The notes beneath the pieces were generated by a model that ran no database searches, had not been told where the DNA came from, and was given only the letters and a program-made list of their open reading frames with translations. Shown piece after piece: positions 8,253 through 19,615 of a stretch of 64,000 bases of DNA. The number at the start of each line of letters is the position of its first letter. The stretch's first letter is position 1. The stretch is from Mactra quadrangularis. Lineage: Eukaryota > Mollusca > Bivalvia > Venerida > Mactridae. The stretch lies in the NCBI GenBank assembly GCA_025267735.1, contig CM046311.1:30299399-30363398 (forward strand), written 5' to 3'. The position numbers were made by a program, and so were the translations under genes.

Positions 8253-10514
8253 TTAATTTGCAGCAATGTCTATGATAGATTCACAAACATTTTCCCAGGA
8301 AGTCTTCAATCTATACTCTCCATTATTGTCCTCCCAAAGCAAACGAACTTGATTACGGAACAGCAATTGCATTGCAGGTGTCATAAGATCAATATCCACA
8401 TCGCCTTTTATCATCAAAATTACTGGTGTCGTCCTCTGAGTTGCTTGGTTGAATTCTTCAATACAATATCTACTACGGCAATAACTGTCTGAAACAACGC
8501 ACAGAACAACTGAGCAAAGTTCAATACATCTCAATGACTCATTGTGAACATATTGACCCGGTCGAAATTCTGCATCACCCAGACAAACAAGATTCTTTTC
8601 TGTTCCAACTATTTTTTGTAGACCACCATTCAGTGGTTCGATAACATTTTCCATCACAAATTCGACATCATCATTGGAGTAAGACAAAAATACTGCAAAA
8701 CGACCCTCTTCATTTGTTAGAAGCTCAATAACATTACATCTCCTTCTTTGTTTTCGCGCTCGTTTTCTTTTAAAATAGAGGATTAAAACAACACCAACAC
8801 AGATGAGGCTTACAACAACAGATGTCATTGAAATAACAATAATCTTCATTTTCCTTTCACAAATTGCTTCAACAGCATCAACCGCATCGGTTAGACTAAT
8901 GTTTTTATCACTTTCACTTTTACACGTAAGTTCATCTGGTCTTGGTTCAATTATTTCCGAGCTAACTAACCAACGTACTGAAGATAATGTCTCACATGTA
9001 TTACATGTGAAAAGATTATCTTTAACCAACACTTGTAGATTGCTAGAACTGTAGCTATCACTTGACTTTATATTGGTACCTGTGTTTACAATATTCGGAT
9101 TTAGATCTATCGTCAGTGCATCAAGTTGCATCATCGATTTTGAATCAATGACTCTGATATTGTTATTTGATAGATCAATAAACGAAAGGAATTTAAGATG
9201 AACTAATTTAAAATACACTTGTGTCAATTTATTTCCAGCAAGGTTAATGTTTACGAGTTTTTTACTTCCTTCAAAAAAGTCATCCGGTATATCAGCCAGC
9301 TGATTAGCTGCTAAATTGATATATTGAAGTCTTTTAGTGTCATTTAACAATTGACTGAAAAGATGTGTAGTTTCTGTTTGCATGACATTGAGATTGTTCA
9401 TGGACAAATCAAGATGTTCAAGACTTGTAAGGCAACTAAACAAACTCGGATGAAAATATTCAAGTCCATTTTCTGACAGATCTATATATTTTATTGATGA
9501 TAAATCAAAGCTGTCACAATCAAATTGTACATCAGAGCGTTGTAGTTTGTTCTGTTTGAGTATTAGTTGATTTGTAAATGTTTTTAATTTTGCAACCGAT
9601 GAAAGTTTTATATTATAAAAAAGGATAACTGGGCCATGGTTCAATCCAGTGAAATTAGAAATTCTAGGCAATAGGTAGAATGATATTAGATTATATGAAC
9701 GGTCATCAAATGAAAAATTAAGGTTTGCATACGTGTTCGTTTGAAATGGATCAATACCGCCACCGTTTATCGTTGCGTAACTTAGATCTAACTCTAGCCG
9801 ATTTAAGTCAGTGCGTGAAAGCTTATACTGTTCAGGCGCACGGTCAATAGTGGCTCTTGATAAATTAAACAAATTCAGGTATTTCAAATCTGTTATTATA
9901 TTCCAATCAAAATATGTAATACGAGTCTTACTTAAATCCAGCGTTGCCAGAGGTTTTCCGGACAAAGCCTTGGAAAATTTCGACTCAATCATGAAACCTG
10001 GTGGCCGCAAGTATTGAAGTCCTGATATTAAAAGCGTCTCCAAGTTAGGAACTTTTTCTGACCCATTCAATGCTGCCATAAGAATATCGAACCTAAGCCT
10101 TATACAAGTTGAAAAGTCTAAAATATTAACATTTTCCAAACCTAATAATCCATCAGTATCTATATGGATAACACTGTTGCAGTTGATAGTCAAACTCTTT
10201 AACTTTGTTAATCTTTTAAATGCCATTTTTTCAAAAAATAAATTCTTGTCAATATCCCCTGAGTTGTCTTCAAATTTCAAATATTTCACATTTTTCCAAC
10301 TTCTTGATTGAAACAATTCATTGTAAATGTTCAAAGTATTCTTGTCCAACATGAAATCTTTTATATTGACACGAAATATTCCTTCAGGAATTTCCTCTGG
10401 TACATAATTGCATGTTAATGTCCCTTTTGATAACACGCGCGTAGAATTAACCGCGGTTGCCATGGAGATATCGAGAACCACATGCAGAAGAAAAAAAGGA
10501 AGTAATATACACAT
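8253..10514 (-). CDS. Toll-like receptor (LRR-TM-TIR), intact, 753 aa
   Basis: A single-exon membrane receptor of the innate immune Toll family. A hydrophobic signal peptide covers about residues 1-20. An N-terminal cysteine cap follows, then an ectodomain of degenerate leucine-rich repeats, clearest at about 330-500 (for example YIDLSENGLEYFHPSLF). An LRRCT-like cap with the FTCNTCETLSSVRWL signature precedes a transmembrane helix at about 558-581. A basic stop-transfer stretch KRKRARKQRRR follows, and a TIR domain fills 604-753. In the TIR, box 1 is AVFLSYS and the BB-loop segment is GDAEFRPGQ, which keeps Asp and Pro-Gly but has Gly where Toll receptors usually have Arg. CRSRYCIEE holds the conserved C-x-x-E. 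The start is the ATG at 10514, which heads the signal peptide as in its paralogs. The family passes ligand-induced dimerisation to MyD88-type adaptors; the ligand is unknown. The paralog at 41670-43925 shares 132 of 150 TIR residues. Confidence 0.93.
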   Translation of the reverse strand: MCILLPFFLLHVVLDISMATAVNSTRVLSKGTLTCNYVPEEIPEGIFRVNIKDFMLDKNTLNIYNELFQSRSWKNVKYLKFEDNSGDIDKNLFFEKMAFKRLTKLKSLTINCNSVIHIDTDGLLGLENVNILDFSTCIRLRFDILMAALNGSEKVPNLETLLISGLQYLRPPGFMIESKFSKALSGKPLATLDLSKTRITYFDWNIITDLKYLNLFNLSRATIDRAPEQYKLSRTDLNRLELDLSYATINGGGIDPFQTNTYANLNFSFDDRSYNLISFYLLPRISNFTGLNHGPVILFYNIKLSSVAKLKTFTNQLILKQNKLQRSDVQFDCDSFDLSSIKYIDLSENGLEYFHPSLFSCLTSLEHLDLSMNNLNVMQTETTHLFSQLLNDTKRLQYINLAANQLADIPDDFFEGSKKLVNINLAGNKLTQVYFKLVHLKFLSFIDLSNNNIRVIDSKSMMQLDALTIDLNPNIVNTGTNIKSSDSYSSSNLQVLVKDNLFTCNTCETLSSVRWLVSSEIIEPRPDELTCKSESDKNISLTDAVDAVEAICERKMKIIVISMTSVVVSLICVGVVLILYFKRKRARKQRRRCNVIELLTNEEGRFAVFLSYSNDDVEFVMENVIEPLNGGLQKIVGTEKNLVCLGDAEFRPGQYVHNESLRCIELCSVVLCVVSDSYCRSRYCIEEFNQATQRTTPVILMIKGDVDIDLMTPAMQLLFRNQVRLLWEDNNGEYRLKTSWENVCESIIDIAAN

Positions 10515-10690
10515 TTTTGAAAATGTTATGTTAACAAAATCTTCTAAAAAAATATAATTCTATTAGAAATGTTTCTCGCTCGAGGGATATTTTAAATCTG
10601 TGCGAATGTTTTATGAAAATGTGTTCAATGCTCTGAAACTTCCGGGTTTACTCTGAACAATAGAGAGAATATTTATATTTATAATCTGTG
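10515..10690 (-). promoter_or_regulatory. Conserved 5' flank of TLR locus 1
   Basis: This block recurs upstream of locus 5 (60702 onward), in diverged form upstream of locus 2 (38259 onward), and inverted without a gene at 44640-44800. The shared words include CTCGCTCGA, GTTTTATGAAAA and CTGAAACTTCCGG. On the minus strand a TATAAATA-like box lies at about 10670-10684, roughly 160 bp before the ATG. A promoter role is inferred from conservation and position. Confidence 0.5.
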
Positions 10691-11515
10691 AACAATTTCT
10701 ACACCAAAGTTAAATCATCGTATAGAAGTACGTTGTGGTGTTTCAAAATTTTGCCTTGATGATAAACGGGTCAGCGAATCTTTTATATTTTTGCTAACTT
10801 CTCGTTTTTGCATGGTGCATTGTTTAAATTCTATCATGTATCTCATGTTTAGCTTGTTCTTTTGAACTTCTGTCAGAAGAAACTCATGTGAGATAAGGTT
10901 TAATGTCCCAAAATATCGTAAAATGACATATAAAGCCCGGTATGTACATTATGTAAGATCTGATATATTTATTTTATAGAAACGTGTAATAATAAGTTTG
11001 GTGATTAGTTTCTTGTCTATGTTAGAGATATTGAAACATTAGATATACAAACAAAGTCTATACAAACGAATAGATAGGGTCAGGAGTATTCATTGTTTCA
11101 TCGTAACGCATGAATTTTGGTAACATGTGCCTTATAATTTATTCAAATAATTGGCCCAAGAGATTTCATAAGGTTACACTAAAATATATAATTCTGCACA
11201 TCCGGGTTGTACTTTTAAAGCAAACCACCTCTAACAAATTTCAACAAATTAGCATTTAGTGTTCTTTTAAGTAAAATTGCGAAAACTGTTTGTGGTATAA
11301 ATGACACAAATGAAACATTAATGACACAGACATTTTATAATTTAATAGTGATTCTTATTAATTGTTGGTATTCTAATATTTGTTAACTTTTAACTTTTAA
11401 AAAACTTCTTTCGTTTGACCGCTATCAAATCTAAAGCAAGACTTTAATCAAATGACTTGAGACAAGAAAGTTGAAACTTACTCGATTTTATTGAGGAGAA
11501 TAATGGTTTGTTTAT

Positions 11516-12040
11516 TCAAGTATTTTGGTATAAACAAATAAACCATTTCATCTTCCTTTGATAAGTTAAAACGTATTTGACAAAGCCTATCTTTATTGCT
11601 ATTAAAGGAGGCAATATTGTGTATATAAGTGTAGAAGAACTTGTAATAACTTTACACGTAGCTTTGAAATTAATGCCAGCATTAGGAATGAAAGCATAAA
11701 AATTATCGAAACAGAAAGGCATAGAGAGAGAGATGTTCTTAGATTTTAAGGCTTTCTTAAAGAAAAGATACCGCAAACAAGTTAAAAACAAGAACATAAC
11801 TGCCAGTATGTGTTTAAACCAGGTTCTAGGGTACACATTCCTCACATCTGCCTCTACAAGTTCAATTGAAAACAAACAATAACAAATATACCTAGTTAAA
11901 AACTTCAACCCACAATTCATTCGAAACAATGTTGCATGGAAAAATGCACAAACACTGAAATAAAAAATTGGAAGCATTGACAAGGTACTTAATGACTGTA
12001 TAGAGCATCTAAAGTTAAATAAACAAGAACAGTGCGCCAT
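11516..12040 (-). other. Hydrophobic open frame, coding doubtful (174 aa)
   Basis: The predicted peptide is rich in Phe, Leu and Cys and has several hydrophobic stretches, but no domain that I recognise. A 113-codon version exists in the duplicate at 61561-61902, shortened by the 309-bp indel. Its survival there may reflect only the recent duplication. There is no clear promoter or homolog, so chance is quite possible. Confidence 0.2.
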
Positions 12041-12869
12041 GAATGGAAGGAAGAAATTGAGTCTTTTGTAAAAAACATGACTAGATTAAGACAATCTATG
12101 TCAAAAATAGAGCAGAACAATTCGACGATGGTGCTAGCAGGGGCGTAGCAAGGGCTTTTTAATGTGTACGCAGTATCCTAGGGGGTCAAGGGTATTCCTC
12201 CCCCTGAATTTGTTTTTACCTAGAAATTTAAACCTTAAACTAGATTCGCAAAAGGTAAGTCCCATTGAAACGTAATTTTATTCTTCGTAAAATAATCGGA
12301 ATTTAGTTATTTTTAGCAACATTAATTTTTTCATGCGTTTCTCGATAAAAAGGAGGTTAACAAATCACGCATACTTTTGATTAAAAAGCCATATTTATGG
12401 TCTGCGCTTTGCATCTATGAACCATCGTAGATTTAAGAGTTATAATTAATCTCTTGTGAGGTTACATGGGTTATTGTGCCATCAGAGTATCAGTATTGTG
12501 TGTCACAAAATGTACTTGAAGTGGTTTATCAAACGCGGTTGTAACCCTTGTATAAATGTATATATACGGTACATGCATGCTTGAAATCAAAGGAAGGTTT
12601 CATGACATATCCCTGTTGCAAAGGAAGTCCTAAAATTGCGCCTGAATATGTCCGACGTTATTCATAGTGAATGGCCGAGGAGTTCCGAATGTACAAATAG
12701 GCAATGACAAATGTTACTGTACCGTAACTGGAGCCTTGAGTAAGATGAGTGCCGTGATTCTAAACAACCCAAACTCCCCGCAGCGGTAGCAACGCGTGAC
12801 GTAACCGCTGTGAGGAGTTTTTAAACAACAATGTGTGATGAGGTTAAAGTTACAGGGTTTACATGGATG

Positions 12870-13178
12870 CATTGTTTGTTTGGTTTAACGCCGTAGCAAC
12901 TCATTGTATATGTCATATAACGGCGGTCAGTCAATCTACTCAATTCTCCTGGAATGGCTAAATCTCTGGATTTAGCTGTTAACCAACTATTTAGCACATA
13001 CTTTCGTCAGTGACTGACAACTGCCCAACATAATTAAAAATCATCGGTAGGAGGAAGAATGGCCGTAGAAATAATTACATGACCAAGCTCTACGAAAGTA
13101 TGCCCCACCTGGGAATCGAACCCACGATCCCTCGATCAGTAGACTTGCGTGCTACCAACTGAGCTAGCCGGGCGGTAC
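12870..13178 (-). mobile_element. Full-length SINE, family A, with 9-bp target duplication
   Basis: Read on the minus strand, the tRNA-like head has GGCTAGCTCAGTTGGTAG (A box) and GGTTCGATTCC (B box). The body includes GTTAACAGCTAAATCC, and the tail is GTTGCTACGGCGTTAAACC followed by CAAA repeats. ACATGGATG is repeated at 12861-12869 and 13179-13187, the mark of target-primed insertion. The head could be mistaken for a tRNA gene. Confidence 0.9.
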
Positions 13179-13276
13179 ACATGGATGTAGAGCCACTGCC
13201 TTAAAGAAGCATTATTTTAGTAATTTCTATAAAAATGATAACAAAAAAACACGTTTATATAGACTCGATCTGCATC

Positions 13277-13794
13277 CATAGGCGGATCCAGGATTTTAAG
13301 TTAGAGGGGGCGGAAAAATTTAAGTTAGAGGGGGCGTAAAATTAACAAGCAGAATAGGGTTTCAAGGGGCCGTAAGGGCCCCGAATGGTCCAAGGCAAAG
13401 CCCTGATTAGAGGTCTTGGTGACCGGCGGCACCTGAAATTCCTGAGTTTTTGTTATTCTTTAGAAGGGATTCAGGCAAATTTCGAGAGCCTCAAATATCC
13501 TTTCCCAGGGTATACAATATGAAGCATTTAGATATATCATATAATTTTCTAACAGCCGTTGGATCATGTTAAATGCATACAATAATGAGAAGGAATTGTT
13601 TTAAATTGTATGCTAGGTCATAGTATTTCTGTTCTCACAGTCTTGTAACTTGTTGCACGCATAGCGAGTGAAATTTTTTGACAAATATATATATTTTCCT
13701 ATAATTATCATATTCATGATGAAAAAAAAACCAACCTTAGCTTGGGCAAATTTAGGGGGGCATACGCCGGGTCCATCACCCCCTTCCGCCTATG
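13277..13794. mobile_element. MITE with GCATC target duplication, 518 bp
   Basis: The ends CATAGGCGGA and TCCGCCTATG are perfect 10-bp inverted repeats. Exact GCATC lies at 13272-13276 and 13795-13799. G-rich runs near both ends; no coding frame. The duplicate is at 63146-63655. Confidence 0.8.
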
Positions 13795-14631
13795 GCATCT
13801 GGGCAACATAAAATCTGGATTATTTTCATAATACATCAGAACAATATAGAATGATTAAGGAATAAAATCTTTAGTAAAACGTATTATAATATGGACCCCT
13901 GTACTGTAACTTCAAACCTTAATTACCATTAAAAACAATTGACCGTCGTTATCTTTGTATCAAGTTTGGTAAATTAGTAATATATAAAGTATTGTTTTAG
14001 GGTTATTTACATAAATGGGGTTGAATATTTATTTAGAAAAAAAAATGAAATATGATAACGTAGAAGAATAGAGTTTAACGATCCACAAAATAAGCTTATC
14101 TGAGATCTACTGTATTGCATTTAAAATATATTATAGTTATTTAATCCATACATCGTATCTGTCAAGGATGATTGGTGTACAACCCCAATATAAATTATTG
14201 AATTCAAATCTTAATTTCAGAATAGTTAGAAGATCCCCTATTAAGGATTTGATTGTTGATTAATAAATCAATCAATTGATCAATAATATAATTCAGACAT
14301 GAAAATCTACAAAGCTGCCATTCCCTAATTCATTGTCTTTAGAATTCAACAGGTAAGGATCGTGAAATAATTTTATCATGTATACTCGATCCACATCTGG
14401 GCAGCATATCATCAAAATTAGTTTTATAATTTAACAAAACAATAGAGAATAATTAAGGACAAAATCTTTATTAAATGCTTCATAATACGGATCATTGTAG
14501 CGTAACCTTAAAACTTAATGATAATAGAAGACGTTATTATAAGCCATTATCTTGTTATCAAGTTGAGTTTAATGAAGAAGTAGAATTATAGGTTATTATA
14601 CAGTTTACTGTACAACATGGAAATATATTTG

Positions 14632-14711
14632 GACTCGTACACAGCTTGAAAAGCCATATTGGACGAGCCGATAGGTGAGTCCAATATGACTTTTCAAGCT
14701 GTGTACGAGTC
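14632..14711. repeat. Long hairpin, about 32-bp arms
   Basis: GACTCGTACACAGCTTGAAA at 14632 is inverted at the right end (14679-14711) with a spacer of about 15 bases. The match extends into an outer ATTATACAG/CTGTATAAT pair. It lies inside the 12138-15199 element. Confidence 0.8.
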
Positions 14712-15204
14712 TGTATAATATTGTATCACATCCATTCTTATCACCACCACCATCAATATAACCACTAAAAACACTATCACAGCCACCATTTTCTATAAAA
14801 GCTCGGTCATTTTTAGAAGACGATGTATTATTAATTCATGAATGTAGCGGCGAATAAATACCATTGCGTTTTGAGCGCTCGCATTGGTTGAATGTATTTA
14901 TGGTATACATGATGTATTTTGTTTTACCAATCTGTTTCAAGAATAACGCTGTTATATAGTTTTATGTATTAAAATTGACAAAAAGCGTCATACTAGCTGT
15001 TGTTTTAATTATTTAACAAATTCGTGTAGAGTTATTTTCACATAGATTTTTTGCGAAAAATTACTCATTTTTATTCTATTCACCCCTGCTCCCGCCCCCG
15101 ACCAAAGTTTTTATTGCATTTTTGACGTTCCTTTTTTGCGATTTTCTGGACCAATTTGTACGCAGCTGCGTATTCTGCGTACTGGTAGCTACGCGCCTGG
15201 CTAG

Positions 15205-15838
15205 TTGTAGTTTGATTGTCTCGTACAATTAGCACTCTGAAAAAGTCACTTTTTCAAAGATAGATTTCCGTTTGTTTACTTGTAGTTGAAGTTGTTAAAG
15301 CCGCGACTTCTTCAATTACAATTTTATAATGTGATAGGTTATTCCATTAGTTTCCTCGTTAAATACAATCATACCATAATCAAAATGTCTGAATCTTGAT
15401 GAAGATTTGTGAGGATACTAAGTACGTATTAAAGTTTAATGAAGTTTTCCATTGCCGAATTACTTGATTCTTTTTTTTGTTGGTGAAGGCATATCACATG
15501 ACCAGCATACACTTGGATGATTCTAGGGAATGCTCATTGTTTTAAAAACAGGCATTTGAACACTGTCCATGGACATATACGTCGACGGACAGCCGCCTGC
15601 AATTACGTCAAATTTCGAGGTCGGGTATTAATTAATGGTTTCTTTGAACAAAACAACGATTTTGTGCTCATACCTTTACCGCAATTTTACATCAAGACAA
15701 GTCTGTGATATGTTTTGCATCTAATGGTGGATGTAAGAGAAATCGTCTCCGTCCATGTTTACAATATAGATAAAAACATTTATATCGGTATGTATGGAAA
15801 TGTGCATTTCATTGAAGGCTGTACTTATAGCATTAAGT
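15205..15838. other. No gene seen
   Basis: AT-rich spacer between two mobile elements; the short frame at 15517-15708 has no domain. Confidence 0.5.
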
Positions 15839-15839
15839 G

Positions 15840-16141
15840 CCGCCCGGCTAGCTCGAACGGTAGCGCACAAGTCTACTGATCGAGGGGTCGTGGGTTCGAT
15901 TCCCGGGCGGGGCATACTTTCGTGGAGTTTGGTCATGAAATAATTTCTACGTCCATTCTCCCTCCTACCACTGATTCTAAATCATGTAGGGAAGTAGTCA
16001 GTCACTGGCGAAAGTATGCGCTCAGTAGTTGGTTAACAGCTAAATCCAGAGATTTAGCCTTTCCAGGCACAGTGAGTAGGTGGGCTGACCGCCGTGATAC
16101 AACCTATAATGTGTTGCTACGGCGTTAAACCCAACAAACAA
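15840..16141 (+). mobile_element. SINE, family A, full length
   Basis: Same head, body and tail as the copy at 12870-13178, here on the plus strand: CGCCCGGCTAGCTCGA, then GTGGGTTCGATTCC, the body, and GTTGCTACGGCGTTAAACCC plus a CAAA tail. A CATTAA-like repeat on both sides suggests a decayed target duplication. Confidence 0.85.
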
Positions 16142-16482
16142 ACATTAAAGGATTAAGTTCATATTTGGTTCAAGAATATATTGACACAATTTTGTAAATA
16201 CAAGATGTTGCTAGTCACGCAGAAAACCTGCTCACAAACAAATCATTCTATCTTCAAGTACCACAGTTCTTTCGGTAATAATGTTCTTGAAAAATAGACA
16301 TGTTCAACAAAATTATGTACTTAATGATATAATGGACATTGTTTTGAGGATAAAAATTGTTTAATGCAGTTATGTTTGTGATAAACCTCCCAGCAGTTCC
16401 AGTACAGTGCTTTATTTCTGTTCAATGGGTTAAAATTCATACCGAATGCATAACTCATGGGTCAATAATACTAACAAGAGCT
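16142..16482. other. No gene seen
   Basis: AT-rich spacer. Confidence 0.4.
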
Positions 16483-17484
16483 GTCAGAAGAGACAGCATG
16501 CTCGACTTTTCTCAGTTAATCAGTGCATGGGTTTTAATATTAAGGAGGAAGTAGTTATAATGAATAAGTATTCCAAGTTTGAGTTGAAAATCTTTGATGG
16601 CATATAAGTTTGTAAAAACTATAACCTTGAATTTGGATGTTTTCTAAGTAAAAAGGAGAATAGCTCCTAAAACAGTGTATCAGGGTTATGGGCCTTTACA
16701 GTAAGGTGGAGGTAGTGATGATGAGTAAGTATTCTAAGTTTGAATTGAATATCTTTGACAGTATTGAAGTTATTTAAATTTGTAAAAAACTTTAACCTTG
16801 ATTTGCAACGCCAACGCAAACGCAAAGCCGACGCCCGGGGACAGTATAAGCTCTCATTTTCTTCGAAAAGTCGAGCTAAAAACTCATTATCTGTATTTTT
16901 GATCACGCCTTCTTAAACTTTTAAGTTTACGTTTGATAAAAGTAAGATATGTGATCTTATTTAGGCTATGCCATATCGGAATTTTGTCAGAAGAGACAGC
17001 ATGCTCGACTTTTCTCAGTTAATCAGTGCAAGGGTTTTAATAGTAAGGAGGAAGTAGTAATAATGAATAAGTATTCCTAGTTTGAGTTGAAAATCTTTGA
17101 TGGCATATAAGTTTGTAAAAACTATAACCTTGAATTTGGATGTTTTCTAAGTAAAAAGGAGAATAGCTCCTAAAACAGTGTACCAGGGTTATGGGCCTTT
17201 ACAGTAAGGTGGAGGTAGTGATGATGAGTAAGTATTCTAAGTTTGAATTGAATATCTTTGACAGTATTGAAGTTATTAAAATTTGTAAAAAACTTTAACC
17301 TTGATTTGCAACGCCAACGCAAAGCCGACGCCCGGGGACAGTATAAGCTCTCATTTACTTCGAAAAGTCGAGCTAAAAACTCATTATCTGTATTTTTGAT
17401 CACGCCTTCTTAAACTTTTAAGTTTAAGTTTGATAAAAGTAAGATATGTGATCTTATTTAGGCTATGCCATATCGGAATTTTGT
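16483..17484. repeat. Tandem duplication of a 503-bp unit
   Basis: Unit 1 (16483-16985) and unit 2 (16986-17484) are near identical. Each starts GTCAGAAGAGACAGCATGCT, whose first bases can pair (CTGTC with GACAG), and each ends near TATCGGAATTTTG. The same start occurs at 58033 with a different body, so this is a dispersed family of unknown type. The matching minus-strand frames inside the units are by-products of the duplication. Confidence 0.85.
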
Positions 17485-18643
17485 TAAGTGTCCGCGTGTG
17501 TGTAGGTTTAAGAGTCCTCAATCAAAATATAAAAAAAAATTGTAGGTAAATTTTTCTTAAATGATTCCGAAGTTCTGGGATTCGATACGACAATTTAATT
17601 CAGGGAAAATATTGTTCGGCAACGACGTTATTCATCGTAAGCAATTTATCATATCCGCGTCATTAATACGATATATATTTTACGTAAAAAAAACGCTAGT
17701 CATTTTATATTTAGATCAGACCATTGTTTCATATTATGAGTAACAGAGTTGAAGAAAAATCTTACGCCAAAATTGGCGAATATTCACGTCCTTTTAGCTC
17801 AATTTTGTGTTTTGTTAGACGTATTTTATACAATTTACAACATGACGTTTGTTCTTTTCCACGGTGACGTTGATGACGTCACTTATCTTCTTAGAATCAT
17901 GTTTTGTCAATGTCAGAGGAGCTTGAATAACCACTGAATAAATAAATATGTTTTCACAAACTTAGATATACCCTAGTCTGCCATTTAATCATTTTTTGTA
18001 CCGAGAGTAATATAGAACATAAATGTGCCAAAGATAAGAAAGATAAAGAATACTATTATACATAATACTTAAATAATAATAATAATATACAAAATGAACA
18101 AATATAATATTTGACTAGGAAACAGAACCTACATATTTTGATAAACAACACTTAGTGTGATATGTAACGTGGTCCTCACTATGGAGAACAATGTTCCATA
18201 ATGTATATTTCTTACTCTCAAACCTCAAACAATGGAGCCATCTTGGATAAATACACTTCAAAAAGCACTTCAAGCATAGAAAAATTACTTTAAAAGTATT
18301 TTTGAGATGAAAATATGAAATGCACACAAATAATGATTTTAAGCAAGCATTTAAATATATCTGAGCTTTTAGAGTATACAAATTTGAATAATTTAATACA
18401 AGACTTGCAAGATTAACTTTTGCTCATTTAGAATTGCTATTAATTTAACAATTTCAATGAAAAACACCCTAGATTTATGGACATTGTCATTGTTATTGTT
18501 GATTACAGTATCAAAGAGGCTAGATGTACAAAAAAAACTACAAGAAATGTTTTTCGTGAGATTTTAAAATTCTAATACATATATCAAATAAATATTACAA
18601 AGCCCATTACAAATTTAAAATACAAATAAAGGGGTGTTACTCC
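17485..18643. other. No gene seen
   Basis: AT-rich DNA with small open frames on both strands (17561-17743, 18115-18381) that lack recognisable domains. Confidence 0.5.
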
Positions 18644-19374
18644 TAGGACTGCAACGATTCGATTCGATACCTCGAAACTCGATTGCAAGGGTGCCGATTC
18701 GATTTCGATTCTGGACCCGCAAGTTCCGATTCGATACTGACTTTTAAAAGTGTCTTCATAAGTTGTAACGATAAAAGCAAAGGCGCGCCTAAAAGTCAAA
18801 GTATAGTGAAACTGGGTTTCACTTTGTTACATTTATGTTAAATTTCCATTACGATTTAATGCAGCATGATTGGAAACTCTGTTCCAAATATACATTCTAT
18901 AGTATATGCCCCGATCCTCCGCCAATTGGGTCGGTGTGATTGAATTTTACCTGTTCTGACAAACTGGAAGATTTTAGGCTCCGCATGAGCAAGCCAAGTT
19001 TTGTTGTAAGTTTATTCAAATTTAAATAGTTTTGCATGTACAGTGTAAGTACAGTTTAACTAATATGTACAATAGTATACCAAGAACTGCATCTTTCTAC
19101 AATTTATGATCCATGCTGTCTTTACGTTTTAAGTCGATATTACATTAATAATACATTTTCGCGAACTTTACATTCGTACCCAATCCATTTCGTACTTGAA
19201 TAAAGCAAATATTAATTATCAGATTTTCGAGTTTCGTGTTACCCAATTTTAGTAACAATTTTATTTAATTGATATTATTTAGTTTTAAGCTCAAATATAC
19301 GTATAAATGCATATTTGTAATAAATTGTATTAATAAAAGAATCGAATCGAAAAAATTAATCGAATCGCATCCCC

Positions 19375-19615
19375 AGCTGGCACTAGACGTTGTCACGACG
19401 TTGCCTCAACGTTGTACCCCGACGTTGAAAAGACGTTGAAAAATGGTTGAAAATGAAAGTTTTTTAGACGTCAGATTCTGACGTCTATACAACGTCAGAG
19501 TCTGACCATAATACAACCATTTTTCAACGCAAATGCAACCATCTACAACCATTTTTCAACACAAATGCAACCTTTTTTCAACGCATATGCAACCAATTAT
19601 CAACATCGTTGACTG
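19375..19615 (+). repeat. CAACGTTGAAA-rich block, left
   Basis: Starts AGCTGGCACTAGACGTTG and carries many ACGTTG/CAACGT words in both orientations. It mirrors the block at 24385-24545, so the pair may be the termini of another element between the hAT ends and the inner element. No target duplication was found. Confidence 0.5.

Larger units (their letters stand above)
8849..14142. repeat. Segmental duplication, copy 1
   Basis: The receptor ectodomain and its upstream flank recur in the same orientation at 59024-64000, where the window ends (64000 matches 14142). The flank and first ~50 codons are nearly identical between copies, while the rest of the ectodomain is clearly more diverged. Copy 1 has 309 bp (about 11435-11743) that copy 2 lacks. 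The copied stretch includes the left part of the element at 12138-15199 with its SINE and MITE, so those insertions came before the duplication. Confidence 0.9.
12138..15199. mobile_element. 3.1-kb TIR element with GCTAG target duplication
   Basis: The left end CAGGGGCGTAGCAAGG and the inverted right end CAGGCGCGTAGCTACC match at most positions, and GTACGCAG follows a little further in at both ends. Exact GCTAG repeats lie at 12133-12137 and 15200-15204. The ends recall the MITE at 4567-4875, also with a 5-bp duplication. No transposase frame remains. A SINE, a MITE and a long hairpin sit inside it. The superfamily is not assigned. Confidence 0.75.

Noticed and set aside
12870..13178. tRNA gene on the minus strand (head near 13100-13175)
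   Set aside because: A and B boxes are good, but the sequence continues into a SINE body and tail with a 9-bp target duplication.
16667..17403. Two similar ORFs of 77-79 codons as a gene pair
   Set aside because: They lie in a tandemly duplicated noncoding unit. The similarity is explained by the duplication, and no domain is visible.
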